Source: Mesostigma viride
Taxonomy: Eukaryota > Streptophyta > Mesostigmatophyceae > Mesostigmatales > Mesostigmataceae
Reading direction: 5' to 3'
Assembly (NCBI GenBank): GCA_009746045.1
Contig: RPFO01001126.1
Coordinates: 1 to 59,316, forward strand
DNA length: 59,316 nucleotides
Below, piece after piece: positions 47,549 through 57,813 of the stretch (its first letter is position 1; each line of letters begins with the position of its first letter). The notes under the pieces are model-generated. The model worked only from the letters and a program-made list of their open reading frames with translations, was not told the DNA's origin and did not search any database. Made by a program: the position numbers and the translations under genes.

Positions 47549-49306
47549 GTGTGGCCCCAGGTCACCTGGAGAGGTACAGGTTCCTATGAAGACGTCCTTG
47601 ACAGCTGTGCAGCTGTAAGAATGTCTGACCCTATGCATCCTCGTGCTGGGCACGAGGGTGGACCTCTCATTTTGAGAGAAACCAATGTACAACCACAGAG
47701 GGGTGTGAAGGCCTCTGGTGGTATGCATGTGGTCCCTGCTGGCGGTCCAGGTGTTGGGCATGAGCAGGGTGACTCAGGCTCTGAGTCAGAACAGGATGGA
47801 AGTCAGCATGGTGATGCTGGACAACCTGACAGCACAGTCCTGACTGTGCCAGGGACTGCTTCCTCTGTGTACCAGGAGTTGGGTGCCCGAATCCACAACA
47901 TGTTTGGGCATGCCACTTCTCTGTCAAACAACTTTGCCTTCCGTATGGGCAGGGCACCCCTTCTTAAGGCGTGTCAGCAAGCTGCCTCACGGTGTAAGTG
48001 CCAGTTGTCCTCCAACAAGCCCAGGAAATCACATGCCAAAGCTCTACCTCAGAGCATTGGTGATCTGCAGTGTGATATCCAACACATCAGGGGCATGCAA
48101 CTGTTGGTGTGCGTGGACAGGTACACGAAATACAAGGTGCTGGAGCATTTACCTTCTATGAAGAACAGGTACTTGCTGGCTGCCCTGCAGAATGTAAGAG
48201 CCAAGTTTCCTACCACAAGGATCCAGGTGGACATGCAGTTTCAGCATCTCAAGGGTGATCCTACCCTTCCTGAGTTGCTGGTTACACCTAGGGAGGCTCA
48301 TGGGCAGCAGGGTGCTATCGAGAGGGCAATCCAGGAGGTCAAGAAATTGATCATCTCTGAAGACTGGGTACCCTTGTCTGCACCTGCACTTGTCAGGAGT
48401 GCATGGCTGAGGAACGTGGAGCAGCAGCTGAACAGCAGGGTTAACTTCTACTATGATGGAGTTGCTGTCAGCCCAATGGGTCTATATCATGGCCTGTGCC
48501 CACCACATGTGCTGGAGGGCTGGAAACATGCTGCACATGTCACCTTTGCCAAGCTGAGGGAGAAGGACCGGGGTTGGAAGATGCTGGAGCCACAAGTGGG
48601 TCAGAAGGTCCTAGCTTGGAAGGAACCTAGCCTTTATGGCAAACGTGGTAGCTGGAGTCCTGGGGTGGTTACCCAGGTTGATGAAGCTAGCCACGCATGC
48701 TTGGTCAGCATGGAGGACGAACCAAAGCATGTACACCGGCTGAGTTGGTCATATGTCAAGCCTAACCTGATGAATGAGGGCAGTCAGGCACAAGGCTCAC
48801 AGGATCTGCAGGATTTTCAGGTCCCAGGTGACATCACTGACGCAACGACCACATCTGTTGCAGGGGAATCTGTCAGCCCTGGCCAGGTTGCAGAGGTACT
48901 TGTTGAACAGGCTGCAAGGTCAACAGCTGGGGAGTCAACTGTCAAGCCCAAGGCACTAACCAAGCCCAGGGGGACAAGTTTGGCTGGATTGATTGGGGCT
49001 CTACAAAGGGCCAAGAAGCAGCCCAAGGTAGCCAAGCTCAGGTGGCATGGCAATCTGGGGCTGGACACTGCCTTAGAGGTAGACACTAATTCTCAGGTTT
49101 CCATCATTGGGACCAGGGCTGCAGCAGGGTACAGCATGTCTGAACCCAGCTATCAGTTTGTGTCTGACTTCAGTGGCGGGGTACACGTGAAGGTACTGGG
49201 TGAGGTATTCATTCCTATCCTTGGACAGGACACTGCTTTTTGTGTCTTGGAGGGCTATCAAGGACCTGCTCTTCTGGGGCAGAATTTCCTATGCCAGGAT
49301 GGGTAG
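47549..49306 (+). CDS. Copia-like pol, integrase followed by a retropepsin-like segment
   Basis: Near the start, VLDSCAAVRM sits where Copia proteases carry a D-S-G-A motif, but Cys replaces Gly and the rest of that domain is not evident. The integrase core follows: D in LQCDIQHI, D in IQVDMQF and E in HGQQGAIERAIQEVK, then an SH3-like tail (GQKVLAWKEPSLYGKRGSWSPG). At the C terminus, residues from about 500 on look like a second retropepsin fold: VDTNSQVSIIG, then GEVFIPILGQDTAF, then ALLGQNFL. The frame ends at TAG 49306, and RT resumes in another frame. The listed start is the first GTG in the frame; pol is probably expressed from gag. Confidence 0.65.
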   Translation: MWPQVTWRGTGSYEDVLDSCAAVRMSDPMHPRAGHEGGPLILRETNVQPQRGVKASGGMHVVPAGGPGVGHEQGDSGSESEQDGSQHGDAGQPDSTVLTVPGTASSVYQELGARIHNMFGHATSLSNNFAFRMGRAPLLKACQQAASRCKCQLSSNKPRKSHAKALPQSIGDLQCDIQHIRGMQLLVCVDRYTKYKVLEHLPSMKNRYLLAALQNVRAKFPTTRIQVDMQFQHLKGDPTLPELLVTPREAHGQQGAIERAIQEVKKLIISEDWVPLSAPALVRSAWLRNVEQQLNSRVNFYYDGVAVSPMGLYHGLCPPHVLEGWKHAAHVTFAKLREKDRGWKMLEPQVGQKVLAWKEPSLYGKRGSWSPGVVTQVDEASHACLVSMEDEPKHVHRLSWSYVKPNLMNEGSQAQGSQDLQDFQVPGDITDATTTSVAGESVSPGQVAEVLVEQAARSTAGESTVKPKALTKPRGTSLAGLIGALQRAKKQPKVAKLRWHGNLGLDTALEVDTNSQVSIIGTRAAAGYSMSEPSYQFVSDFSGGVHVKVLGEVFIPILGQDTAFCVLEGYQGPALLGQNFLCQDG

Positions 49307-49317
49307 TGATCACGTCC

Positions 49318-51068
49318 TCTCTCCTGACTAAGGAAGGGGCTGGTCAGGTCCCACTGATTAATTTCAGGACCACTCACCTATCACGTGCAGTAACCAGGAC
49401 GGTTAAGCGTGTGCAAGTGTGCCAGGGGCAGGAGCCCTTGGTTGATGACCTCATACTGCCAGCTGCTAGTCATCCAAGCAGTTTGGGCATTGGTCCTCAC
49501 TCACTTGCTGGACACAGCCCTATCAACTACCAAGGCCTGGTGAAGCTCATGTCCTCTCCCATTATGTGTCCCCAGGTCACACTGGGTTTGATTAAATCTG
49601 GGGAGGACTGGATCTCCAAGAAATGCGTGGAACCTGTCAATGACCTGCCTCCTGCACGACGTCTACTCAAGCTCAAGTTTGTCATCAAGATGAAGGAGGT
49701 GGACGGGGTCAAGGTACCACATGTCAGGCCAGTGCTGAATGAGTTCAAGGGTACTGGTGAGTGCACTGCTGAGGAGTTGTATACCCCTGGCATGCTGCAT
49801 GATACTTGGAGGCTGCTGCTGTGTGTCTTTCTAGGCCTTCTCAACAAGGGCTTGGACTATGGCTCAGTGGTGGTAGACTTCAAGAGGGCATTTCTGGAGG
49901 GGATGCAGATGTGGCACAGGAAAAGTGGGAGGGCAAGACGCCTTTCTATGTTAGGGTGCCTGCTGTATGGAAAAGGGACATCCACACGGAGTTCCTTAAA
50001 ATCCTCAAGGGCCTGGAGGGCCTGAGGTCAAGTCCAATAATCTGGAGGGAGACTCTCAACCGTTTCCTGAAGGAGCATTGCAACTTGAAGGTCTCTCCTG
50101 TAGACCCCTGTCTGTTTCTGGGGCAATGGGAAGGCCTGCCAGTGTATGCTTCGCTGCACGGGGATGACCTACATCTGATAGCTCCCACGTCGTGGCTTAA
50201 GGAGCTGATCTCCATCATTAAGTCCAAGTTTCCTCTGGGTAGGGAGCAATGGCAGGTGGAGAATGAGCCTCTGCTGTTTGTGGGCATGGAGGCCACACTG
50301 GTGAAGAAGGGAGGGGAGTGGCGTATGCTGCTGGTGGGGGGCAATGACTATCAAGAGACCCTCATTAGCAAGCTTCCTCCAACCATCACACAGGCACTGT
50401 GTCCCATGGTGAGGGGCATGGTTGCTTGGGTGGCAGGCATTTCCAGGCCAGACCTTATGGTCATAGCCAGGTTGCCTGATGACATGCTGGTGGAGCTAGG
50501 GTCTGCCAAGGTGGCTGATCAGGTCAGGGCTTCATCTGGCATTCTGTTGTCTGCAGTGGATTTATCACAACCCATTTGCATGGAGCTGTATGTGGATAGC
50601 TCAATGGACAGCAGGCAGGTCTCCAAGGTCAGGGGCAGGGCTGCAGGGCTCTTTGTGCTCAGACAGGAAGGCCTGGGGAGTTTGGTGAGCTGGTTTAGTC
50701 GCCTGCACAAACGGGTGGCTGTCAGCAGTGATGTGGCAGAATGCAGGGCTATTTGTGAAGGCATTCACACAAGCCTTTATCTGAAGGAGTTGCTTCATCA
50801 GATGACTTCTAACACTCCTTGGCCACTTCAGGTTACCACTCTTCTAAAAACAGACTCCATGGGGATGGTGCAGTTTGTGCACAGGCAGATGGCCAGAAGT
50901 AGGGACTTGGATTATCTCCTTCTTAAGGAGTTGTCCTCCTTGGCCAATATTGAGCATATCCCTGGGGTTGACAATCCTGCTGATGCTTTGACCAAGCTAG
51001 TGCAGAAGGCAGCAGTGCAATACAAGGTTCTTCAGTCTCTGATGGACCCATCTCAGCAAGCTGTCTAA
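49318..51068 (+). pseudogene. Copia-like reverse transcriptase and RNase H, frameshifted
   Basis: Two frames (to about 49910, then to 51068) together show a Copia RT: DWISKKCVEPVNDLPPARR, KLKFVIKMKEVDG, VVDFKRAFLEG (motif A), then after a shift near a GGAGGGGAT run PFYVRVP, SSPIIWRETLNRFL, and LHGDDLHLI where YVDD is expected. RNase H follows, with YVDSSMD, AECRAICEG and TDSMGMV as the acidic positions and a final VDNPADALTK. The aspartates are kept, but Tyr-Val is replaced by His-Gly. I did not find a canonical YVDD elsewhere. Confidence 0.75.
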
Positions 51069-51823
51069 GCTGGTGCATGGTTATAGGGCATTGGAGAGCA
51101 GATTGTGTGGTAGTGTCAGCATTGTGACTGGCATAATACCTGTATTTTAGTCTGTACTAAGGCTCATGGACCATGGTACACTCACTCTGATTTTAATCAG
51201 GATACAGCCAGGTTTTGGCTGGGGTTCATGCTGTTGACTACACAAGGTTGACAGGTCCATTACAGACCATGTATTCTATTTTAAAAGAAATGTATATTTG
51301 TACATACTTCTCACAATGGTCTGGGAACCTTTATTCTGGGGTTTATAGGGCGGGGTTCGATTCCCTGGTATTATGTTTCTACAAGCTGGCCTGTTCAGGT
51401 GTTTGCCTGTTCAGACTTCCCTAGTTCCCCAGGGCAGGATTTAATTGTTGCCTATGTGTTTCATTTTGTCATTTGTTTGCTGTGGCAGTTTACCATCTGG
51501 CAAGTAGACGGGCGCCGTAAGACGGGCGCCAATAGACCCCTGTTGAGAGAATGACAGGCAAACTATTGTAATACGCCTTACTTTGTCAAGTGGTATTTTA
51601 ATTGTCATGGATTTATTGTACTTATATTGAATATGTACTGGGTTTTATGGGATTAGTATCTGGGATTAATGTAACTCACCGCCAGAAGGTCATTGTACTG
51701 GAGGCTCTACCGAGGTGATGGGATTAATTCCTGGAGAAGACCTCATAGAATTAACCTGTATGTATTTAATTTTGTGTGCTTCTAATATCTGGTGGTACTC
51801 TGTAATGCCACTTCCATAGGTTT
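51069..51823 (+). other. 3' non-coding region of the Copia-like element
   Basis: AT-richer sequence after the pol stop with no supported ORF. It contains a small GACGGGCGCC duplication near 51508-51530. It continues at 54498-54692 beyond the nested element, ending in the polypurine tract. Confidence 0.6.
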
Positions 51824-52334
51824 TGTTAAAAGGCATGTGTGATTATTATGGGGACTTAAATTAATAATTTGTAGGTGGTGAATCATTGCCAACTTAAGCG
51901 TCAGGAGCCAGGAAAATTATTTATTACGTCCATATGGTGTGGCTTTCCATGGCTACCTCAAGGTAGCGTGAACATTGGTAATTATGGTAGGTGAGTGGTG
52001 GCGGCGGCCCTGGTATGCGCATGGGCCGACAATGGGTCGATAACGACAGCTGGTATGTTGGAACATGGTGCATGCGCATGCATGACTCGGTACGGCATGC
52101 TATGACATGCACATGACACAATACTATAATCTGGTGAAGATAGTGACCAATGGTCCTAGTGCCATTGTACAACTTGGCACATAGTCATAGTGTCCGTTCA
52201 CGTAGGACAAATCCCACTTAGGTACTACTATCCGAGCATATCTATTTGTTAATTAGGGCTCGAATACAACTGCCCGTATTATAGATTTCTGCACGGTCAG
52301 CATAATGGGCATATTCAAGACAGGATTCTTGACA
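51824..52334 (-). repeat. Left LTR of the nested element (3' LTR)
   Basis: Begins TGTTAAAAGG and ends TTCTTGACA on the plus strand; preceded by GGTTT at 51819-51823. It matches 53981-54492 almost base for base. Confidence 0.9.
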
Positions 52335-53980
52335 CCCTCCTTGCACATGATGCTGTCTATAAATACAAATGCTAGATCCTGGGCGAGGGTAGTCGGGTAC
52401 CTAAGGGGATTCCCTCCTTACACGACACCCTGGTCTTGATATAAAACAGCAAGAAAAATGAAGGCAAGGTTGTGTAGCCCCATATTGTCACATGGAGTGC
52501 GACACGAGGGTGGAGCCAAACTGGAAACAGGCTCTTAAACTGTAAAGACTGGTTGCTCAGTGTTGAGTCTGGATGCAGACTGTAGCCGGTACTGGTTGAT
52601 GCCAGGGTTGCAGCTGGAAACGTTGGGTACTGTACTGGTAGCTGCTGGTAAACCGGTGACGTCAGCTGTTGTGTGTGCACACACGATCTATGCTGTGTGT
52701 GGGTACAGTGTCTTGTGTGGTGCTGGTAGTGCTACTTTGACTTGTTTGCCAACAGGGTTTGGTGCAACTTACTGCAACTACTACAAGGTGAACTGTGACG
52801 TGAGGATGTAGAGCTGGTTGCTGGACTGCTACTTGCTAGCTAGACAAGTGCGTGCAGCTGACTGCAGCTACTATCTACTCTACGCCTGTCGTGGAGAGTC
52901 ATGCATGTGCTGCTGGGTGCTACTACTTCTCCTTGCTGGCTAGGCAAGTGTGGGTAGCTGCCTGCATGGACTATGCAGTGTACTCTGTTCCTGCTGGTGT
53001 TGCCTGCTGTGCTTGTTGATGCCAGTGTGATGGTGCTGATGGGACTGTGCTGTTACTGCTGCTTACATTATGGGGCAACTGGTTGCTAGTGGGTGTCTAG
53101 TGCTGGCACGTGATAATGCAACTAGCTGTTACTGCTGCTAGTGGTGCCTGCAACTAGTTAAATGTGGCTGAATTATAAAACTGCAACTAGTGCTGAAAAC
53201 AACGTGGGGGTTAGTGAGCACCCTCCTTAGTGTGGTGTGCAGCTGTGTCAGCAGGCTGGCCTTGAGAGCAGGACCCAGGGAATGTTTCCCTTTTTCTTGG
53301 AAACTTGGAGCATGGCAGGCTCTGGGCTCTTGAAGTGATGACCGTTTAAAAAGAATTCCGGTTTAAAAGAATGCGCCCAAAAGAATGTTGATGCCACGCG
53401 AAATGGTGCCGGTACAAAAGAAAGACCGGTTCTCATGAAAAATTCTTGAGGTAAACAGCTCCGCCGATTTCTCGTCGATGCTCACAGCTCGCGCGGCTCA
53501 GTGGGAGCCCGTCAGTGACCCCGCGCCGATTGAACGCACTGCACTCGGGCAAAAATGTGCTGCCAGGTAAAAAATCACTGGCGCTGCTGGAACCAGAGCC
53601 GGCACCTTTTGAGTGCCAGGCTTCAGTGCCGACGTCCCATCACCGAAATGTTGGCGTTTGATCAGTTTCGGGCATATATAAGTATAAAAGCGTAGATCTG
53701 GCCTGCGCACCGGAGCTTGGGAAATTCTTGACGGATTTTAGCGACGGTAGGTGTCACCCCGAATATTTGGTGTTACCACACATTAGTAAGTCGATTGAAA
53801 GCCTTGAATTTCACGGTAGCATCTGCGCCATAATCATGGTCGTATCAAGTACAAGAATTCGACCAAGCTGCTCCGTATATGAAAATATAAACTATGATCA
53901 AGGCGCTCAATAAAATGTGAGCTGCCGCTTAGAGGTTGGTTAATTCCGTTGAAAGATCTTGCCCCGGACCTCCGATGCCA
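52335..53980 (-). other. Internal region of the nested element, no ORF recognised
   Basis: This 1,646-bp stretch has no retroviral motif in any frame. From about 52600 to 53200 it is rich in CTG/CTAGC-like words. Its right half has a run of AAAAGAA-type words near 53340-53440 and a TATA-like TATATAAGTATAAAA near 53676. Confidence 0.6.
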
Positions 53981-54492
53981 TGTTAAAAGGCATGGGGTTA
54001 TTATTATGGGGACTTAAATTAATAATTTGTAGGTGGTGAATCATTGCCAACTTAAGCGTCAGGAGCCAGGAAAATTATTTATTACGTCCATATGGTGTGG
54101 CTTTCCATGGCTACCTCAAGGTAGCGTGAACATTGGTAATTATGGTAGGTGAGTGGTGGCGGCGGCCCTGGTATGCGCATGGGCCGACAATGGGTCGATA
54201 ACGACAGCTGGTATGTTGGAACATGGTGCATGCGCATGCATGACTCGGTACGGCATGCTATGACATGCACATGACACAATACTATAATCTGGTGAAGATA
54301 GTGACCAATGGTCCTAGTGCCATTGTACAACTTGGCACATAGTCATAGTGTCCGTTCACGTAGGACAAATCCCACTTAGGTACTACTATCCGAGCATATC
54401 TATTTGTTAATTAGGGCTCGAATACAACTGCCCGTATTATAGATTTCTGCACGGTCAGCATAATGGGCATATTCAAGACAGGATTCTTGACA
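53981..54492 (-). repeat. Right LTR of the nested element (5' LTR)
   Basis: Second copy of the LTR, followed by the GGTTT duplication at 54493-54497. The candidate primer site abuts it at 53967-53980. Differences from the other copy are confined to a few bases near its left end. Confidence 0.9.
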
Positions 54493-54692
54493 GGTTTTTA
54501 TCCATTTCTCATGGAATGGTTTTCCCTGTGGCAGATCTGTTTCTTTTCCAGTTCCTTAAAAGAAAGGGCTGGGGGAATGGCATTGGCCATTAAAGACATC
54601 TGTTCAAGCTTCAAGCTGGAGTGAAGGACATTTCAAGCTACTTCAAGGGTCCCTGGCAGGGGATGTAATCCCTAAAGAAAAGAAGGGATTGG

Positions 54693-55313
54693 AGTTAACG
54701 TAAAGGATTTACGTTAGATGGATAGAGATTGTTACGCTCTTTCCAACGGCACCTTGAACGCCTCATTTGGTTAAGGAACGTAAAAGTTATGACGTTTCCT
54801 AGGCTGTGCCGACAGTACCCGGCGCGCCACTGTGGGCGCGTACGGACACAGGATGTACAAGTGTCACTTTGATAGTCCGCAGGACGTTGACAGGACTTGT
54901 ACAGGACTTGATGGTCAATTGATAGGTAGGCGTGCTGTAGCGCGCCAGGACCTACATATGAGACAATTGATGCTGACTAGTGTACGGGTAGGTCCACAGG
55001 ACTAGCCGTATGGACAATTGATAGATCTGCGCGCCAAAGGCGTGCCAGAGTCTGTGTAATCAATTGATTGACAGTTCAGCTGTGACAGTGCAGCTGAATA
55101 CTTGGACGCGTCCCTAGCAAGCTATATGAGTGACTTGGTCACACCGGGACGCTAGTTCTTGCGTGCACGTTCTCTTGGCACTGCGACCCTGTCGTCTGTG
55201 CTGCGTGCAGTCTTGGAAGTGACGTGACTTACGTCTGTGTTTCCTTGTTATTAATAAAGGCAACTTCCTGCAAGAACCATGGCGGAATTCGTGGCATTCT
55301 CACCCTCACAACT
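54693..55313 (+). repeat. 3' LTR of the Copia-like element
   Basis: Matches the 5' LTR along its length, with one extra CATA and one A/G substitution seen by eye. It is followed directly by the GAATC duplication and Ty3 coding sequence. Confidence 0.93.
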
Positions 55314-55421
55314 GAATCTATCACAGCCATGTATCTTACTATTTCATTTTCAGTAAATCCCACTCCTATTGTATCCACTGTATTTACATCTATATCCACA
55401 CTATTATTAGTGATAGGTATC
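55314..55421 (-). pseudogene. Ty3 pol fragment stranded between two insertions
   Basis: These 108 bases include the GAATC target duplication of the Copia-like element and end at the next LTR (AGTTAACGCC at 55422). Read on the minus strand they are open (ENEIVRYMAVIDS) and join in frame to SSKVFEEKTP at 44802, upstream of the RT. The rest of the Ty3 5' part (gag, protease, 5' LTR) must lie beyond the right edge. Confidence 0.75.
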
Positions 55422-56120
55422 AGTTAACGCCAAGCGCATTGGCGTGATCCTGATTCGGCATTTCTCTGCGATTCCAGCGGCACCGGAACGAGTTCATTCC
55501 GACAAGTATCAAGAAAGTTATGGCGTTCCGACTTCCCGGTCGCGCGCGAGCGCGAGCCGGCTGTTCTTCTAAGTCGGACGTGAATATTTGCCGACGACAT
55601 ATGGGGTCGACAGTAATTCCTGGGCTGACAGGAATTAGGTGCTGAGCCTACGACGGTATTGGGTTAATACGTCGTACGCAGGAAATAGGAACCTTAACCT
55701 GTGGTCTGGTGGTACCGCAGGCCTAGTCCTGGACTTCTAGGTGCAGATGCAATAATCACTGTGGTGACTGTACTCTGTGGTCACTGTGCCTGTATGGCAG
55801 ACCTACTGTATAGGAACTGGGCGCTGTACAGGTAGTGAATACTGTACCGGGGTGTTATTACTGAGCAGGCCTCCTAGGCTGCTCAGGACTAGCAAGCACA
55901 GTGCACAAGTATATAAACAATAGGCCAGTGCCAATTGGGCATATCTCTTGCGAGCCCGCCTCACGTGTGTTGCCTTGACTTGGCAAACGCGTGTACAAGC
56001 CTCAAGTGTGTGAGCGCTGTAACATTATCCAATTTTAACAAAGCTCCGTTTCCAACCATATTCACACATTGCTGCATTGCAACCATATCCTTCACATTGC
56101 GTTTGCTAGGAACGTTAACT
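55422..56120 (+). repeat. LTR of the second AGTT-type element
   Basis: The start is fixed by comparison with 57026. The end is inferred at GTTAACT, which matches the AGTT/AACT tips of the Copia-like LTR; both are followed by a C..ATTACA pattern that may be the primer site. A TATA box (TATAAAC) lies near 55912. Confidence 0.6.
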
Positions 56121-56213
56121 CAAATTACAACCAGTCTCAGCGGAACGGCCAGGAGGGTCGTTGCCGGTTGCGGTGTGCAGCGTTGACGACGCGAGGAGCT
56201 CGTCCGGTGGTGA

Positions 56214-57025
56214 ATGGTGCAGGAAGAACAACGGCAGCAGGATTTCCGGGTTCGGCAGTCTGCTGGGGGTTCGATTTCGCCTGAATTGCGTCGTGTCGTT
56301 CGGGATCTATCTTTATTGCTTGCAGATCGTCCGCCTGATAATCGCAGCTTCGTGCAATTCGTCGACGACCAGGTCGAAGATTGGGAGCGAATTCTGCGGC
56401 ACGTCCAAACCATCGTCATTCCGGAGCACCGGAGCATCGACGACCTCGAGCAAGAGCTTCACGGTTTGGTCGGCATCCAGACGGTGATTACAGCAGTAGC
56501 TGAGCGGGTGCGGTCGGAGTTGGCGGCGAGGCGAGGAGAGGCTGCGGAGGCAGTTGGCGCAGTGCGACACGAGTTCGTGCCGGCAGCAGCGGTTGCGGGT
56601 GTACCACGTACTGTCGCAGGCGTAATCGGCGACGAGGGTGTTGCAGCGGGACCAGTTAGGCGTGAACGACGCGGAGCGGAGCATTACAGGCGGCTTGCAG
56701 AGGTCGGGGCGACAGCGGAAGCCATCACCGGAGGACAGCGCGCGGCAAGAGTCGGCAGGTTTCCGGAGCGAGCAAGGGTTCCTTTTCAGGAACTGCCCCA
56801 ACCCCTTCGCGTTCGTGTGACGCGTTGGGAAGAGTTTGCACCTCTTGGGTACGATAGTGACCTTGAGGTGGGAGCAGGGGGCGTCGCTGGGCTAGGCGAC
56901 GAGGCACTTGGCGACCACGAGGTGCCAAGATACAATCCGCGGGGTGCCAACGACGGGTTGTCACCTGTCTACTATACCAACGGTGACGATTCTGTCATCG
57001 CGGGCCGACAGCGGGTCGACGACGG
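56214..57025 (+). pseudogene. ORF1 of the second AGTT-type element, truncated by insertion
   Basis: The frame starts MVQEEQRQQDF and runs about 270 residues through helical, Arg/Glu/Val-rich sequence (VRDLSLLLADRP, EDWERILRHV, LEQELHGLVG) to RQRVDDG. There element B's LTR begins and supplies unrelated codons up to 57176. No known domain. The same ORF in the inserted relative continues into an acidic tail. Confidence 0.65.
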
Positions 57026-57723
57026 AGTTAACGCCAAGCGCATTGGTGTGATCCTGATTCGGCATATCTCTGCGATTCCAGCGGCACCGGAACGAGTTCA
57101 TTCCGACAAGTATCAAGAAAGTTATGGCGTTCCGACTTCCCGGTCGCGCGCGAGCGCGAGCCGGCTGTTCTTCTAAGTCGGACGTGAATATTTGCCGACG
57201 ACATATGGGGTCGACAGTAATTCCTGGGCTGACAGGAATTAGGTGCTGTACCTACGACGGTATTGGATTAATACGTCGTACACAGGAAATAGGAACCTTA
57301 ACCTGTGGTCTGTTGGTACCGCAGGCTTAGTCCTGGACTTCTAGGTGCAGATGCAATAATCACTGTGGTGACTGTACTCTGTGGTCACTGTGCCTGTATG
57401 GCAGACCTACTGTATAGGAGCTGGGCGCTGTACAGGTAGTGAATACTGTACCGGGAGTGTTATTACTGAGCAGGCCTCCTAGGCTGCTCAGGACTAGCAA
57501 GCACAGTGCACAAGTATATAAACAATAGGCCAGTGCCAAATGGATATCTCTTGCGAGCCCGCCTCACGTGTTGTGCCTTGACTTGGCAAGCTCGTGTGCA
57601 AGCCTCAAGTGTTGAGCGCTGTAAACATTATCCGATTTAACAAAGCTCCGTTTCCAACCATATTCACACATTGCTGCATTGCAACCATATCCTTCACATT
57701 GCGTGTGCGAAGAAAGCTTAACT
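57026..57723 (+). repeat. 5' LTR of the third AGTT-type element
   Basis: Very similar to 55422-56120, with small differences (for example GAGTGTTATT and a shifted TGGATATC). The end is again inferred at TTAACT. Confidence 0.6.
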
Positions 57724-57813
57724 CAATTACAACCAGTCTCAGCGGAACGGCCAGGAGGGTCGTTGCGGTTGCGGTGTGCAGCTTTGACGACGAGAGGAGC
57801 TCGTCCGGTGGTG

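Larger units (their letters stand above)
51824..54492 (-). mobile_element. Nested non-autonomous LTR retrotransposon (LARD/TRIM type)
   Basis: Two 511-512 bp LTRs (TGTTAAAAGG...TTCTTGACA on the plus strand) surround 1.65 kb and are flanked by the 5-bp duplication GGTTT. Orientation is minus. On that strand the LTR end (TTTTAACA) is followed by TGGCATCGGAGGTCC, which resembles an initiator-Met tRNA primer site, and a purine tract AAGGAGGG precedes the other LTR. The inside has no gag or pol, only short frames and CTG-rich tracts, so it would depend on another element's enzymes. The LTRs are near identical, so the insertion is recent. Confidence 0.85.
44808..55313 (+). mobile_element. Complete Copia-like LTR retrotransposon with AGTT...AACT LTRs
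   Basis: Two nearly identical LTRs (617 and 621 bp) bound 9.3 kb of internal DNA. A 5-bp duplication (GAATC) lies outside and a purine tract (AAAGAAAAGAAGGGATTGG) lies just before the right LTR. Coding order is ORF1, gag with zinc knuckle, integrase, retropepsin-like segment, reverse transcriptase, RNase H. Several frameshifts break these ORFs, although the LTRs differ by only about one substitution and one 4-bp indel. That suggests either mobilisation by proteins from other copies or homopolymer sequencing errors. A shorter LTR element sits in its long 3' non-coding part. It is inserted in the Ty3 pol in the opposite direction. Confidence 0.9.
55422..57025 (+). mobile_element. Second AGTT-type LTR element, 5' part, interrupted
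   Basis: It starts AGTTAACGCC right after Ty3 sequence, with an LTR of about 699 bp and then an ORF1 that stops being element-like exactly where a second AGTTAACGCC LTR begins at 57026. The two 1.6-kb stretches match closely, so this is one element with a relative inserted in its ORF1. Its remaining part must lie beyond the window. It shares the AGTTAACG tip with the Copia-like element at 44808 but not the LTR body. Confidence 0.75.
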
